From Tetragenococcus muriaticus DSM 15685 (GTDB lineage Bacteria; Bacillota; Bacilli; Lactobacillales; Enterococcaceae): a stretch of DNA of 32,253 nucleotides. The stretch is from contig NZ_AUIQ01000018.1 of NCBI RefSeq assembly GCF_000423785.1, forward strand, positions 1 to 32,253. The letters run 5' to 3'. Both the position numbers and the translations under genes were made by a program. The first letter of the stretch is position 1. Each line of letters begins with the position of its first letter. Shown in pieces: positions 8,177 through 18,844 of the stretch. The notes below the pieces were generated by a model, which worked only from the letters and a program-made list of their open reading frames with translations, had not been told where the DNA came from and made no database searches.

Positions 8177-8205
8177 ATTGTAGCATTAGCGTAAGATAAA
8201 GTCAT
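8177..8205 (-). promoter_or_regulatory. Probable promoter of the PucR-type gene
   Basis: Minus strand: -35 ATGACT (8200-8205) and -10 TACAAT (8177-8182), 17 bases apart. Array B begins only 13 bases upstream of the -35 box, so the repeats could influence this promoter. Confidence 0.5.
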
Positions 8206-8217
8206 GAACAACTTTCT

Positions 8218-8498
8218 TTATTCATTGATATTGAGTAAAGGATTCGCAAAACATTATTCAATTTCAGATTTTTGAATAACCGATTGAGTTTCCTTTATTC
8301 ATTATTCTATTATTGAATAATCGATTTGAATTCCTTTATTCAATATCCGGCGTTTTGTTCAAAATGACAACTTTCTGCGGCACTATTGAATAATAGATCT
8401 CCAATTCATTATTCAATTTTAAATTTTTGAATAACGAAGTTGAATTCCTTTACTCATTATTTTCCAATTGAATAAAACTTTGCCATTTCTTTATCCAA
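8218..8498. repeat. Array B: second copy of the 41-bp palindromic repeat array
   Basis: This has the same architecture and orientation as array A. Left arms start at 8231, 8272, 8313, 8386, 8427 and 8468; right arms at 8254, 8295, 8336, 8409, 8450 and 8491; an orphan right arm lies at 8218. Arm-to-arm spacers are all 15 bases and joints are 10, except the first joint (5 bases) and the 42-bp core at 8344-8385. Segment 8313-8498 aligns without gaps to 2281-2466, with about 12 differences in 186 bases counted by eye. The unit at 8272 has no counterpart in array A, so B has one more whole 41-bp unit at that place. The array lies between the PucR promoter and the terminator of the dihydrouridine synthase gene. 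Confidence 0.93.
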
Positions 8499-8531
8499 TA
8501 ATAGATGAGCAGAAACGCCATAGGGTCCAAA

Positions 8532-8562
8532 TCAAAAAAGACACCTCCATATGGAAGTGTCT
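8532..8562 (-). terminator. Terminator of the dihydrouridine synthase gene
   Basis: AGACAC (8539-8544) pairs with GTGTCT (8557-8562) around the palindrome TCCATATGGA (8546-8555). On the minus strand it is followed by TTTTTT. It lies 10 bases after the stop. Confidence 0.9.
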
Positions 8563-8571
8563 TCTTATTCA

Positions 8572-9552
8572 TTATTTAACTGAGAGGCTAGTTTGATTTT
8601 CAAAAAAGTTATCTAAAGTTTCGCGTATTTCATCCGTTGTTTCTGTTTGCATCAGTTCAGCTCGCAAATCGCTAGCTCCTGGAAAACCTTTGATATAAAT
8701 TTTAAAGAAACGACGTAAGCCAGCAACGGGACGAGGAACAGACTCACTATAATGATCTTGTAAATCAAGTTGTAAACGCAGCAAATCAATGTATTCTTGT
8801 ACGCCATGTTCTTTAGCTTGCGTTTCAAAGGCAAAAGGATTATTAAAAACGCCACGCCCTATCATAACTCCGTCCACGCCGTATTTTTCCACGAGTTCCA
8901 ATCCCGTTTGACGATCAGGAATATCCCCATTAATCGTAATCAAAGTTTGCGGCGCAATCCGGTCACGAATAGCCACAATCTGTGGAATCATATCCCAGTG
9001 GGCATCTGGTTTACTCATTTCTTTACGCGTCCGTAGATGAATCGATAGATTGACAATATCTTGTTTTAATAAATGAGTAATCCATTCTTCCATCTCTACC
9101 ATTTGTTCGTAACCGATCCGCGTTTTCACACTAACTGGTAAACCACCCGCTTTAGCTGCATCAATCAATTCCGTAGCAACTTCTGGTCGTAAAATTAGAC
9201 CACTACCTTTCCCACGTTTTACCACATTACGAACAGGACAGCCCATATTAATATCAACACCACTAAATCCCATCTCCGCTAAACCAAGGCTCATCTCACG
9301 GAAATATTCAGGTTTATCACCCCAAATATGTGCCACGATGGGCTTTTCATCTTCTGTGAAAGTCAGACGACCTTGTACGCTCTGTCTGCCATCAGGGTGA
9401 CAATAACTATCCGAATTAGTAAACTCAGTAAAATAAACATCCGGCGCACCAGCTTCTTTTATCACATGACGAAAAGCGACATCTGTCACGTCTTCCATTG
9501 GCGCTAAAATAAAAAAGGGCTTCGGTAACTCTGCCCAAAAATTCTTAGTCAT
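8572..9552 (-). CDS. tRNA-dihydrouridine synthase
   Basis: This 326-residue FMN-dependent enzyme reduces uridine to dihydrouridine in the D-loop of tRNAs, in the cytoplasm. The TIM-barrel signatures are in order: [14 protein letters not shown] (17-30), [19 protein letters not shown] (100-118) with catalytic Cys105, VSVKTRIGY (140-148) with FMN-binding Lys143, [11 protein letters not shown] (171-181), INGDIPD (207-213) and [13 protein letters not shown] (228-240). The [10 protein letters not shown] block replaces the more usual HGRTR, a variant of one Dus subgroup. AGGAG precedes the ATG at 9552. The gene is monocistronic, with its own terminator. Confidence 0.93.
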   Translation of the reverse strand: MTKNFWAELPKPFFILAPMEDVTDVAFRHVIKEAGAPDVYFTEFTNSDSYCHPDGRQSVQGRLTFTEDEKPIVAHIWGDKPEYFREMSLGLAEMGFSGVDINMGCPVRNVVKRGKGSGLILRPEVATELIDAAKAGGLPVSVKTRIGYEQMVEMEEWITHLLKQDIVNLSIHLRTRKEMSKPDAHWDMIPQIVAIRDRIAPQTLITINGDIPDRQTGLELVEKYGVDGVMIGRGVFNNPFAFETQAKEHGVQEYIDLLRLQLDLQDHYSESVPRPVAGLRRFFKIYIKGFPGASDLRAELMQTETTDEIRETLDNFFENQTSLSVK

Positions 9553-9743
9553 TATATATACTCTCCTACTTTATGTATTCCATCTCTATTCAAAACAAAG
9601 TTATTATACTAGGAAAGATGAATTGGTGCAAAAAGTTCGTTTGCCCTCTTTTAGCATTTTTAATTTACCCAGAAAATTTATTCTTAGCGATAAAGTGTGA
9701 TAAAATAATCATATAATAATTCAAATAAAAAGAGGTATGAGTT

Positions 9744-12275
9744 GTGGCACAAGTAATTTTTACAAAAAATGGTTTCTCTATCGAAGAACCTACAACGCCA
9801 TTTGAATATCGTTTAAAAAATGAACCTTTTCGTACACTTTACGAACAAGGATTTGCAGAGAAAATAAGTAAAACTGACCCTTCCATTGACTACTTATTAC
9901 AGGTGGCACAAAGTTTTATCCATCAATTAAAAAACGACGGAGAAATCGAAATTACACGTGAGTTCCGTTTCCCATCGGTCCATTTTTACCAAACATTAGC
10001 AAACGAGGTTCCTTTTGTCATCGGCTATGAATTTGTTACCGTTTCTTGGCTACAGGCTATTCATCAAAAACTGGCAAATATTTTTGCTGAGGAAATGACA
10101 AATTTCCAAGGAAGTGTAGCAGACTACGTTCAGTCAAAAAACCAAAACTTAACAACCGCCGGAAGAGTCTATTTCCACTTGATTGAGCGTAAGCAAGGGC
10201 CCACGCCTTTTGCTTTTTTAGCTACTTATGCCACGCGCCAAAATGGAAAGGTGAATCATAGACCGTTAAAAAATGCACTTTCAGAATTCGAAAATTCAAC
10301 TGAAATTTTCTCACTACTTTCGGCAGTTGGTCAAGTCGCTAATAAATCTACTTTTATCTCCCAGTTAGTTGAATCCGGGGAGTTATTTTCACCTCTAGGG
10401 TTTAACGAACAGGAAGCTTATCAATTTTTAAAAGAAACGTCGGTTTATGAAAAAAGCGGAGTGATCTGTAGAATTCCTGATTTTTGGAGAAAAGAATACA
10501 AAGCTACAGTCAAAGTCACCCTTGGCGATCAACAGCCAAGTTATCTCGGCATGGATTCCCTTCTCTCAAGTCAACCAGAACTCTACCTAGGTCAAGATCG
10601 CTATTCAAAAGCCGAGATCGAATCACTTTTACAACAAGATGAAGGACTTGCTTTTTTAAAAGGAAAATGGGTCGAAATTAATCATGAAAAATTACAAAAT
10701 CTGCTCAACACTTTTGAAGAACAAGAAAATACACAATGGACACTATTCGAAGCCTTACGAAACCAACAAATAAATACAGATTCTGAAGATAACCAACCCA
10801 TCGAAATAAGTAACGGACAATGGTTAAATCAGGTGTTTACCCAAATGACAACACCAAGAAAAATTAACCAGACTGAGCCCGCAGCCACATTTCAAGCTAA
10901 ACTACGACCTTACCAACGTGTCGGCTACAATTGGTTAAAGTTTATGCAAAAACAATCTTTTGGAGCTTTACTCGCTGATGATATGGGCTTAGGAAAAACT
11001 GTACAAATTTTAGCTTTATTAGACGCACTAAAACAACAAGGCGTCCGTACGCTTTTGGTCATTCCAGCTTCTCTCATCGAAAATTGGAGAAAAGAAGCAG
11101 CTAGATTTGCGCCTAATTTAAACGTGCAAATCTTACACGGAAAACAAACTGATATGCAGGATGCCACAGCTGATCTGTTCATTACGACTTATGGTATGGT
11201 AAATAAAATCACAGCTCTTTATGAAAAGACATTTGACTTACTCATTTTGGATGAAGCTCAAGCCATTAAAAATCCAGGAACAAAACAAACTAAAAATGTC
11301 AAGGCTTTGCGTGCACGCGCTAAAATCGCCATGACAGGCACGCCCATTGAAAATCGTTTATCGGATTTGTGGAGTGTCTTTGACTTTTTAAATCAAGGTC
11401 TGTTAGGCACGAAAAAAGAATTTAGCTCCCAAATTAAAAAAGGGATCGATTACGGAGCTTTAAGAAAAATGATTTCACCCTTTATTTTGCGACGTTTGAA
11501 AACCGATCAACAAATTATTTCCGATTTACCAGCAAAAAGTGAACAAAAAGAATACATTGGGCTTTCAAAAAAACAAGTGGCTTTATATAAAGGTGTACAG
11601 CGCGAGATTGAAAAATCATTGGAAGACTCCGAAGGGATTCAACGAAAAGGACTGGTCCTAGCTGCCATTTCCAAGTTTAAACAAATTTGTAACCATCCTG
11701 ACCAATATCTGGGCAATCAAGAGTTTCGACCGAACCTCAGTGGAAAATTTGAAAACTTACGTGCCTTATGCGAAACGATCCGGGATAAACATGAACAGGT
11801 ACTAATTTTTACGCAGTTTAAAGAAATGTGTGAACCTTTAAATGAATTTCTAGCCGAAGTTTTTGGCAAACCAGGCCTTGTCTTACACGGGAGCATGCCA
11901 GCAAAAAAAAGAGCACAGTATGTCCAGGAGTTTAACTCGACGGAATCCTACACGCCTTATATGGTATTATCGATCAAAGCTGGCGGTGTAGGACTTAACT
12001 TAACCGCCGCCAATCATGTGATTCACTTTGATCGTTGGTGGAACCCAGCAGTTGAAGATCAGGCAACTGACCGAGCTTTCCGTATTGGCCAAGAAAAAAA
12101 TGTTTTTGTTTATAAATTTGTCACAACAGGAACCATCGAAGAAAAGATTGATGAAATGTTAACCGAAAAAACACAACTTTCTAATGATCTTATTTCTGAA
12201 ACAAGCGGTGAAAATTGGCTAACGGAAATGAGTAACCAAGAATTGAAACAACTGTTTACTTTGGAGGCGAACTGA
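9744..12275 (+). CDS. SNF2-family DEAD/H helicase-like ATPase
   Basis: This 843-residue ATPase starts with GTG at 9744, supported by AGAGG 8 bases upstream. The first half (about 1-380) looks like the bacterial SNF2-associated region and has no motif I can assign. The SNF2 core follows: LADDMGLGKTVQILALL (Walker A, about 410-426), LLILDEAQAIKNPGTKQTK (DEAQ box, Asp503), MTGTPIENRLSDLWSVFDFL (motif III), ILRRLKTD, and the helicase C-terminal block LSIKAGGVGLNLTAANHVIHF with DRWWNPAVEDQATDRAFRIG. SNF2 proteins translocate on double-stranded DNA and remodel bound proteins. The next gene, 2 bases on, encodes a SWIM zinc-finger protein; the pair resembles B. subtilis YwqA/YwqB. The cellular role is unknown. 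Confidence 0.92.
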   Translation: MAQVIFTKNGFSIEEPTTPFEYRLKNEPFRTLYEQGFAEKISKTDPSIDYLLQVAQSFIHQLKNDGEIEITREFRFPSVHFYQTLANEVPFVIGYEFVTVSWLQAIHQKLANIFAEEMTNFQGSVADYVQSKNQNLTTAGRVYFHLIERKQGPTPFAFLATYATRQNGKVNHRPLKNALSEFENSTEIFSLLSAVGQVANKSTFISQLVESGELFSPLGFNEQEAYQFLKETSVYEKSGVICRIPDFWRKEYKATVKVTLGDQQPSYLGMDSLLSSQPELYLGQDRYSKAEIESLLQQDEGLAFLKGKWVEINHEKLQNLLNTFEEQENTQWTLFEALRNQQINTDSEDNQPIEISNGQWLNQVFTQMTTPRKINQTEPAATFQAKLRPYQRVGYNWLKFMQKQSFGALLADDMGLGKTVQILALLDALKQQGVRTLLVIPASLIENWRKEAARFAPNLNVQILHGKQTDMQDATADLFITTYGMVNKITALYEKTFDLLILDEAQAIKNPGTKQTKNVKALRARAKIAMTGTPIENRLSDLWSVFDFLNQGLLGTKKEFSSQIKKGIDYGALRKMISPFILRRLKTDQQIISDLPAKSEQKEYIGLSKKQVALYKGVQREIEKSLEDSEGIQRKGLVLAAISKFKQICNHPDQYLGNQEFRPNLSGKFENLRALCETIRDKHEQVLIFTQFKEMCEPLNEFLAEVFGKPGLVLHGSMPAKKRAQYVQEFNSTESYTPYMVLSIKAGGVGLNLTAANHVIHFDRWWNPAVEDQATDRAFRIGQEKNVFVYKFVTTGTIEEKIDEMLTEKTQLSNDLISETSGENWLTEMSNQELKQLFTLEAN

Positions 12276-12277
12276 TC

Positions 12278-12991
12278 ATGTCTAGCTACGATTTTTATGA
12301 ATATGAAAGTATCGCAGAAAAAAGGGATAGAGCGGCAATAAAAAGAAGAAGCTATCAAAAAAAGCATCCAAATGCTGTTCCTATCACTATAAATGGTAAT
12401 AAAATCGCTAAGTCTTTTTGGGGAAAAGCGTGGTGTAATCATTTAAAATACTATGCAGACCATGATAACCGCGTTTCTAGGGGACGTTCTTATATCAAAA
12501 ATGGTTTTGTTTTTGATTTAGCTATTAAAGAAGGACTGGTCACTGGAACCGTGAGTGGTAGTGGCAATAATCTTTATCAAGTCATCATTACTATAGACCC
12601 TATTGCTGATCAGCGCTTGGAAGAGCAAATCAACGGCCATGTTGAAAGCTTAGAAGATTTGACCTACGGAAAATTCCCTAAAGCATTAGAAGACGTTTTT
12701 CTAACAAGTGAGAATGGTCTCTTTCCAAAGATGAATGAAATTCAATTTAGCTGTAGTTGCCCCGACAGTACTTATATGTGTAAACATATCTCTGCGATAC
12801 TATATGCGGTAGGCGCCAAACTAGACTCAGAACCCTTGCTCTTATTTGAACTACGTGGTGTAGATACTTCTGCTTTAGTGAAAAGATCAGTAGAGGAAAA
12901 GATGTCTTCTCTCTTAGAAAACGCTTCTTCTGCAAAATCTGACCGTATTATTGAAGATGACTCAGTTATCGATCTTTTTGATTTAGAATAG
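12278..12991 (+). CDS. SWIM zinc-finger protein, partner of the SNF2 ATPase
   Basis: This 237-residue protein has a SWIM zinc-binding motif of the type CxC-x6-CxH: FSCSCPDSTYMCKHISAIL, with Cys159, Cys161, Cys168 and His170. The N-terminal part has AKSFWGKAWCNHLKYYAD (44-61), a block typical of SWIM proteins encoded next to SNF2 ATPases. The C-terminal 50 residues are charged and without motif. SWIM modules bind DNA or protein; here it may supply targeting for the adjacent ATPase. GGAGG at 12263-12267, inside the helicase gene, serves as ribosome binding site, and the 2-base gap indicates one transcript. It is much shorter than B. subtilis YwqB, so a C-terminal part may be lacking. Confidence 0.88.
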   Translation: MSSYDFYEYESIAEKRDRAAIKRRSYQKKHPNAVPITINGNKIAKSFWGKAWCNHLKYYADHDNRVSRGRSYIKNGFVFDLAIKEGLVTGTVSGSGNNLYQVIITIDPIADQRLEEQINGHVESLEDLTYGKFPKALEDVFLTSENGLFPKMNEIQFSCSCPDSTYMCKHISAILYAVGAKLDSEPLLLFELRGVDTSALVKRSVEEKMSSLLENASSAKSDRIIEDDSVIDLFDLE

Positions 12992-13156
12992 AATATTTTT
13001 ATTTTAGCTAAGGGAGAAATTCTCATGATCAAGAATTAGGCTGGGAAAAGTAGAAGAAAACGAACTATCATGGAAACTCTCCCATGATAATAAATGAATT
13101 TATTCGTCAGTTAGCTATAAAACTCATTTATCCATTTGGCATGGAAAGGTTACAAC
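12992..13156. other. Intergenic stretch after the SWIM gene
   Basis: I see no gene here. A short hairpin, TATCATGG (13066-13073) with CCATGATA (13082-13089), lies 75 bases after the SWIM gene stop but lacks a T-run; it is the only candidate end for the helicase/SWIM transcript. Confidence 0.4.
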
Positions 13157-13194
13157 AAAAAATCGAAGAAAGAAATTGTCTCCCTCTTCGATTT
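13157..13194 (-). terminator. Terminator left over from the ggt remnant
   Basis: AAATCGAAGA (13160-13169) pairs with TCTTCGATTT (13185-13194), and the minus strand then runs into TTTTTTG. It sits about 40 bases beyond the stop of the gamma-glutamyltransferase remnant, in the right orientation for that gene. Confidence 0.7.
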
Positions 13195-13235
13195 CTGCGT
13201 ATTTTAATTACTAATTAAAGCTTTCTGCAACACAA

Positions 13236-13430
13236 TCACCACACAGCAATATACCCGTCGGTACGTCCTTCTGTCGCGGCGACATAGACACCGTCGTCTT
13301 GCTGTAAGATGATTTGTCCACGTCCGATCATAATTGTTTCATTGAGCAATTGGATATTATGTCCTCGTCGTTTTAACGCTTCGGCAACATGGAATGGAAA
13401 AGAAGGTTCGAGTTGTACGGATTTTCCATG
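13236..13430 (-). pseudogene. C-terminal fragment of a gamma-glutamyltransferase-like protein
   Basis: The minus strand encodes about 64 residues ending in a natural stop (13236-13238). They begin HGKSVQLEPSFPFHVAEAL and continue with MIGRGQIILQQ, DGVYVAATEGRTDGYIAVW. This matches the C-terminus of gamma-glutamyltransferases of the YwrD-like type, where a GRGQ segment and an EPRxDG-like segment close the small subunit. In-frame TAA at 13431-13433 stops the match, and the sequence upstream is unrelated: it leads within 30 bases into repeat array C. The catalytic Thr and the large subunit are absent, so this is a non-functional remnant. Recognition is by eye from conserved motifs. Confidence 0.75.
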
Positions 13431-13461
13431 TTAAATGGCAGTTCGACGGATAAAATGTCGG

Positions 13462-13650
13462 CCTCCAATCTATGAATTATTGGGGGGCATCTCCTTCGAT
13501 GTCCCCCAATCTGCAAACTATTGGTGGTATCTCCTTTGACGTCCCTCCAATCCGCTAATTATTGGTGGCAATTTCTCTGATGTCCCTCCAATCCATAATT
13601 TATTGGTGGCAATTTCTCTGATGTCACCCCAATCCGCAAATTATTGGTGG
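13462..13650. repeat. Array C: five 41-bp palindromic units with arms CCTCCAAT/ATTGGTGG
   Basis: Five units start at 13462, 13503, 13544, 13585 and 13626, exactly 41 bases apart. Each has a left arm CCTCCAAT (variants CCCCCAAT, ACCCCAAT), 9 bases, then a right arm ATTGGTGG (first copy ATTGGGGG) at 13479, 13520, 13561, 13602 and 13643, and a 16-base joint such as one ending CTCTGATGTC. The joint between units 1 and 2 folds best: ATTGGGGG plus CATC pairs with GATG plus CCCCCAAT. The arms are unrelated to those of arrays A and B, but the geometry (8-9-8-16) is nearly the same as theirs (8-10-8-15), and the period is identical. Confidence 0.92.
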
Positions 13651-13757
13651 CACATCGAAAATAAAACGAACCATTTCTAAGGAAATTTGAAGTTCGGTTC
13701 AAATTTTTACCAATATCTTATTTTTTTGAAGTAAAGTTCAAAAAAACTTTAATTCAT
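13651..13757. other. Hairpins downstream of the GntR-type gene
   Basis: Two short AT-rich hairpins lie here: AAATTTGAA (13683-13691) with TTCAAATTT (13698-13706), and TTTTTTTGAA (13721-13730) with TTCAAAAAAA (13737-13746). One or both may end the minus-strand regulator transcript; neither is a textbook terminator. Confidence 0.45.
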
Positions 13758-14471
13758 TCAAAACTCCATATTGCTTGCCCCTTGTATGAAAAATTGCGCT
13801 TCCTCATAATGATAAAGAATTTTCGAATAATCAAAAGGTCGCCCATTTTCCAAATAATAGATAGACTCTAAAAAAGCTGTAGGATCTCCAGTTTTCAAGT
13901 TTAATAATTCAGCGTTTTCTTTGTTTAACTTCCCTACCCGAAAAAAATGATCCGTAAAACCTGGCCTAAGTTTTAAATCCTCTATAAGGTAACGAAAGAT
14001 AGAATCCTCCACGATTTCTTGATTTAAATAAGGAACAATATCTTTTACATAAAAAGATTTCTCAATAGCAAATTTCCTTCCTTCAATCGAACGTAAGCGT
14101 TTCACATAATAGACATCTTCGTCTTCTGAAATATCCAAATTAGCCATCACTTCTGTTGTGGGTTTGATCACTCTTAAATCTAGCATCTCTGAGCCTAAAT
14201 GAAATCCTTGCAACGTACTTTTAAAACCATTGGCTTCTAAAATGTTGATATAACCATGTCGACGGTGTTTTCGTACAAAATTGCCACTACCTCTTACCTG
14301 ATAAATATATCCTTGTCTTTCTAGTAACGTTAACACTTGAATGATAGTATTTTTTCCTACATCAAAATATTTCATGAGTTCTTCAATACTTGCTAATTTG
14401 TCTCCTTGTTTCATATCATTCGAATTAATTTTTCGAATCATCTTTCGAGCAATCTCTTTATACTTCGGCAT
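13758..14471 (-). CDS. GntR-family regulator with UTRA ligand domain
   Basis: This protein has 237 residues if started at ATG 14471 (MPKYKEIARKM), preferred because AAAGGAA lies about 7 bases upstream; a longer frame from 14519 lacks such a site. The N-terminal winged helix (about 1-70) contains GDKLASIEELMKYFDVGKNT and ERQGYIYQVRGSGNFV, typical of GntR/HutC-type regulators. The C-terminal two thirds form a UTRA domain that binds small ligands, often sugar phosphates. It is divergent from the beta-glucoside PTS operon, with about 130 bases between start codons, so it most likely represses that operon and responds to a phosphorylated beta-glucoside. The effector is an inference. Confidence 0.88.
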   Translation of the reverse strand: MPKYKEIARKMIRKINSNDMKQGDKLASIEELMKYFDVGKNTIIQVLTLLERQGYIYQVRGSGNFVRKHRRHGYINILEANGFKSTLQGFHLGSEMLDLRVIKPTTEVMANLDISEDEDVYYVKRLRSIEGRKFAIEKSFYVKDIVPYLNQEIVEDSIFRYLIEDLKLRPGFTDHFFRVGKLNKENAELLNLKTGDPTAFLESIYYLENGRPFDYSKILYHYEEAQFFIQGASNMEF

Positions 14472-14534
14472 CTCAGAGTTCCTTTCCGATATTTTTTTAT
14501 ATTGTATCACAAGATTCAAAAGCTTTCTATATTA

Positions 14535-17999
<3,465 letters not shown>

Positions 18000-18007
18000 C
18001 ATATAAT

Positions 18008-18049
18008 AAAAAGCGAGGGAAACAGGTTTTTAGTTTCCTTCGCTTTTTT
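18008..18049. terminator. Bidirectional terminator between the bgl operon and the VanZ-family gene
   Basis: AAAAGCGA with GGAAAC pairs with GTTTCC and TCGCTTTT around a T-rich loop, with a T-run to the right and an A-run to the left. It serves the plus-strand operon and the converging VanZ-family gene. Confidence 0.85.
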
Positions 18050-18055
18050 CAACTA

Positions 18056-18658
18056 TTAACTGACCCTTTCTACTACCGGCTTTTGCTTCATATACCGTCT
18101 TATCAGCAAACAAATACTATAACCAACGAGACAACCTAAAAAGTTCAGCAAAATATCACTTAATGAAAAAGTTCCAATGTAAAATACATATTGTATCGTT
18201 TCAATGCCTGTGATGGTTAATAGTGAAATCAAAATAAATTCAACCCAATTTGCTCGCAGACCGTACAGCCCGCCTAATGGAATGAAATAAGCTAAGTTTA
18301 AAAACGCTTCTATTAACGTTGCTCGATCCCAAATAAGAAAATCGAACAAATCGGCGTTAAAAGTATGATACTCGGGTGCTTTTGTAAATAAGACAACAAA
18401 AAGCAAAAATAGATAAACGCTATAAAATAAATAAAGATAGACAAGTGAAAAATGACGAAATTCCACTTGTAAATATAAAAACCAACAGCTGAGTATAACA
18501 AATACAATCAATGTTTCCTTTGTATAATCAAAACGGTTCATAACATTTGCAAATCGTTCGTATTGTAGTAATGTCGGATAAGCAAGATATTGAATAATTC
18601 CAAAATCCAAGATCGTTGAGATAATTAATGCAAGAATGCAACGAATACTTCGGGACAT
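18056..18658 (-). CDS. VanZ-family membrane protein
   Basis: This 200-residue protein has about five hydrophobic helices. The second half carries the VanZ-like signature: EAFLNLAYFIPLGGLYGL (about 116-133), TGIETIQYVFYIGTFSLSD (about 149-167) and ILLNFLGCLVGYSICLLI, with the conserved Glu-x-x-Gln and Ser-x-Asp-x-x-x-Asn pattern. VanZ gives low-level teicoplanin resistance in enterococci, but most chromosomal family members have no known role, and nothing nearby suggests glycopeptide resistance. GGAGG precedes the ATG. It is a single-gene unit. Confidence 0.85.
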   Translation of the reverse strand: MSRSIRCILALIISTILDFGIIQYLAYPTLLQYERFANVMNRFDYTKETLIVFVILSCWFLYLQVEFRHFSLVYLYLFYSVYLFLLFVVLFTKAPEYHTFNADLFDFLIWDRATLIEAFLNLAYFIPLGGLYGLRANWVEFILISLLTITGIETIQYVFYIGTFSLSDILLNFLGCLVGYSICLLIRRYMKQKPVVERVS

Positions 18659-18749
18659 AGTGTTCCTCCTTTTGCCTGTTGTAAAATATACTATAGCAAA
18701 GTAGGGAAATATTACGAGTTTTATGCTTAATATTTAGAAAGTTTTATAC

Positions 18750-18791
18750 AAAAAAAGCAAGAAACTCATTTGTTGAATCCCTTGCTTTTTA
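18750..18791 (-). terminator. Terminator downstream of the flavoprotein gene
   Basis: AAAAAAGCAAG (18751-18761) pairs with CTTGCTTTTT (18781-18790); the minus strand then continues into a T-run. It lies 55 bases after the stop. Confidence 0.75.
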
Positions 18792-18844
18792 TCTTTTTAA
18801 ATCTGTCTAAAGTAACGCTTCATTAAAAACTTAACAGCTATAAC

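Noticed and set aside
9744-12991. Phage-defence island around the SNF2 ATPase
   Set aside because: There is no methylase, nuclease, PLD or other known defence partner, and the flanks are housekeeping genes.
13462-13650. Array C as a CRISPR array or a degenerate copy of arrays A/B
   Set aside because: Unit content is conserved over the whole 41 bp rather than spacer-like, and arm sequences do not match TTGAATAA in any register.
14472-14519. The longer N-terminus of the GntR-type regulator
   Set aside because: No ribosome site precedes that ATG, while a good one precedes the ATG at 14471, and family alignment starts there.
18056-18658. Glycopeptide resistance locus because of the VanZ-family protein
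   Set aside because: No vanA/B-type ligase, vanH, vanX or sensor genes are nearby; isolated VanZ-family genes are common.
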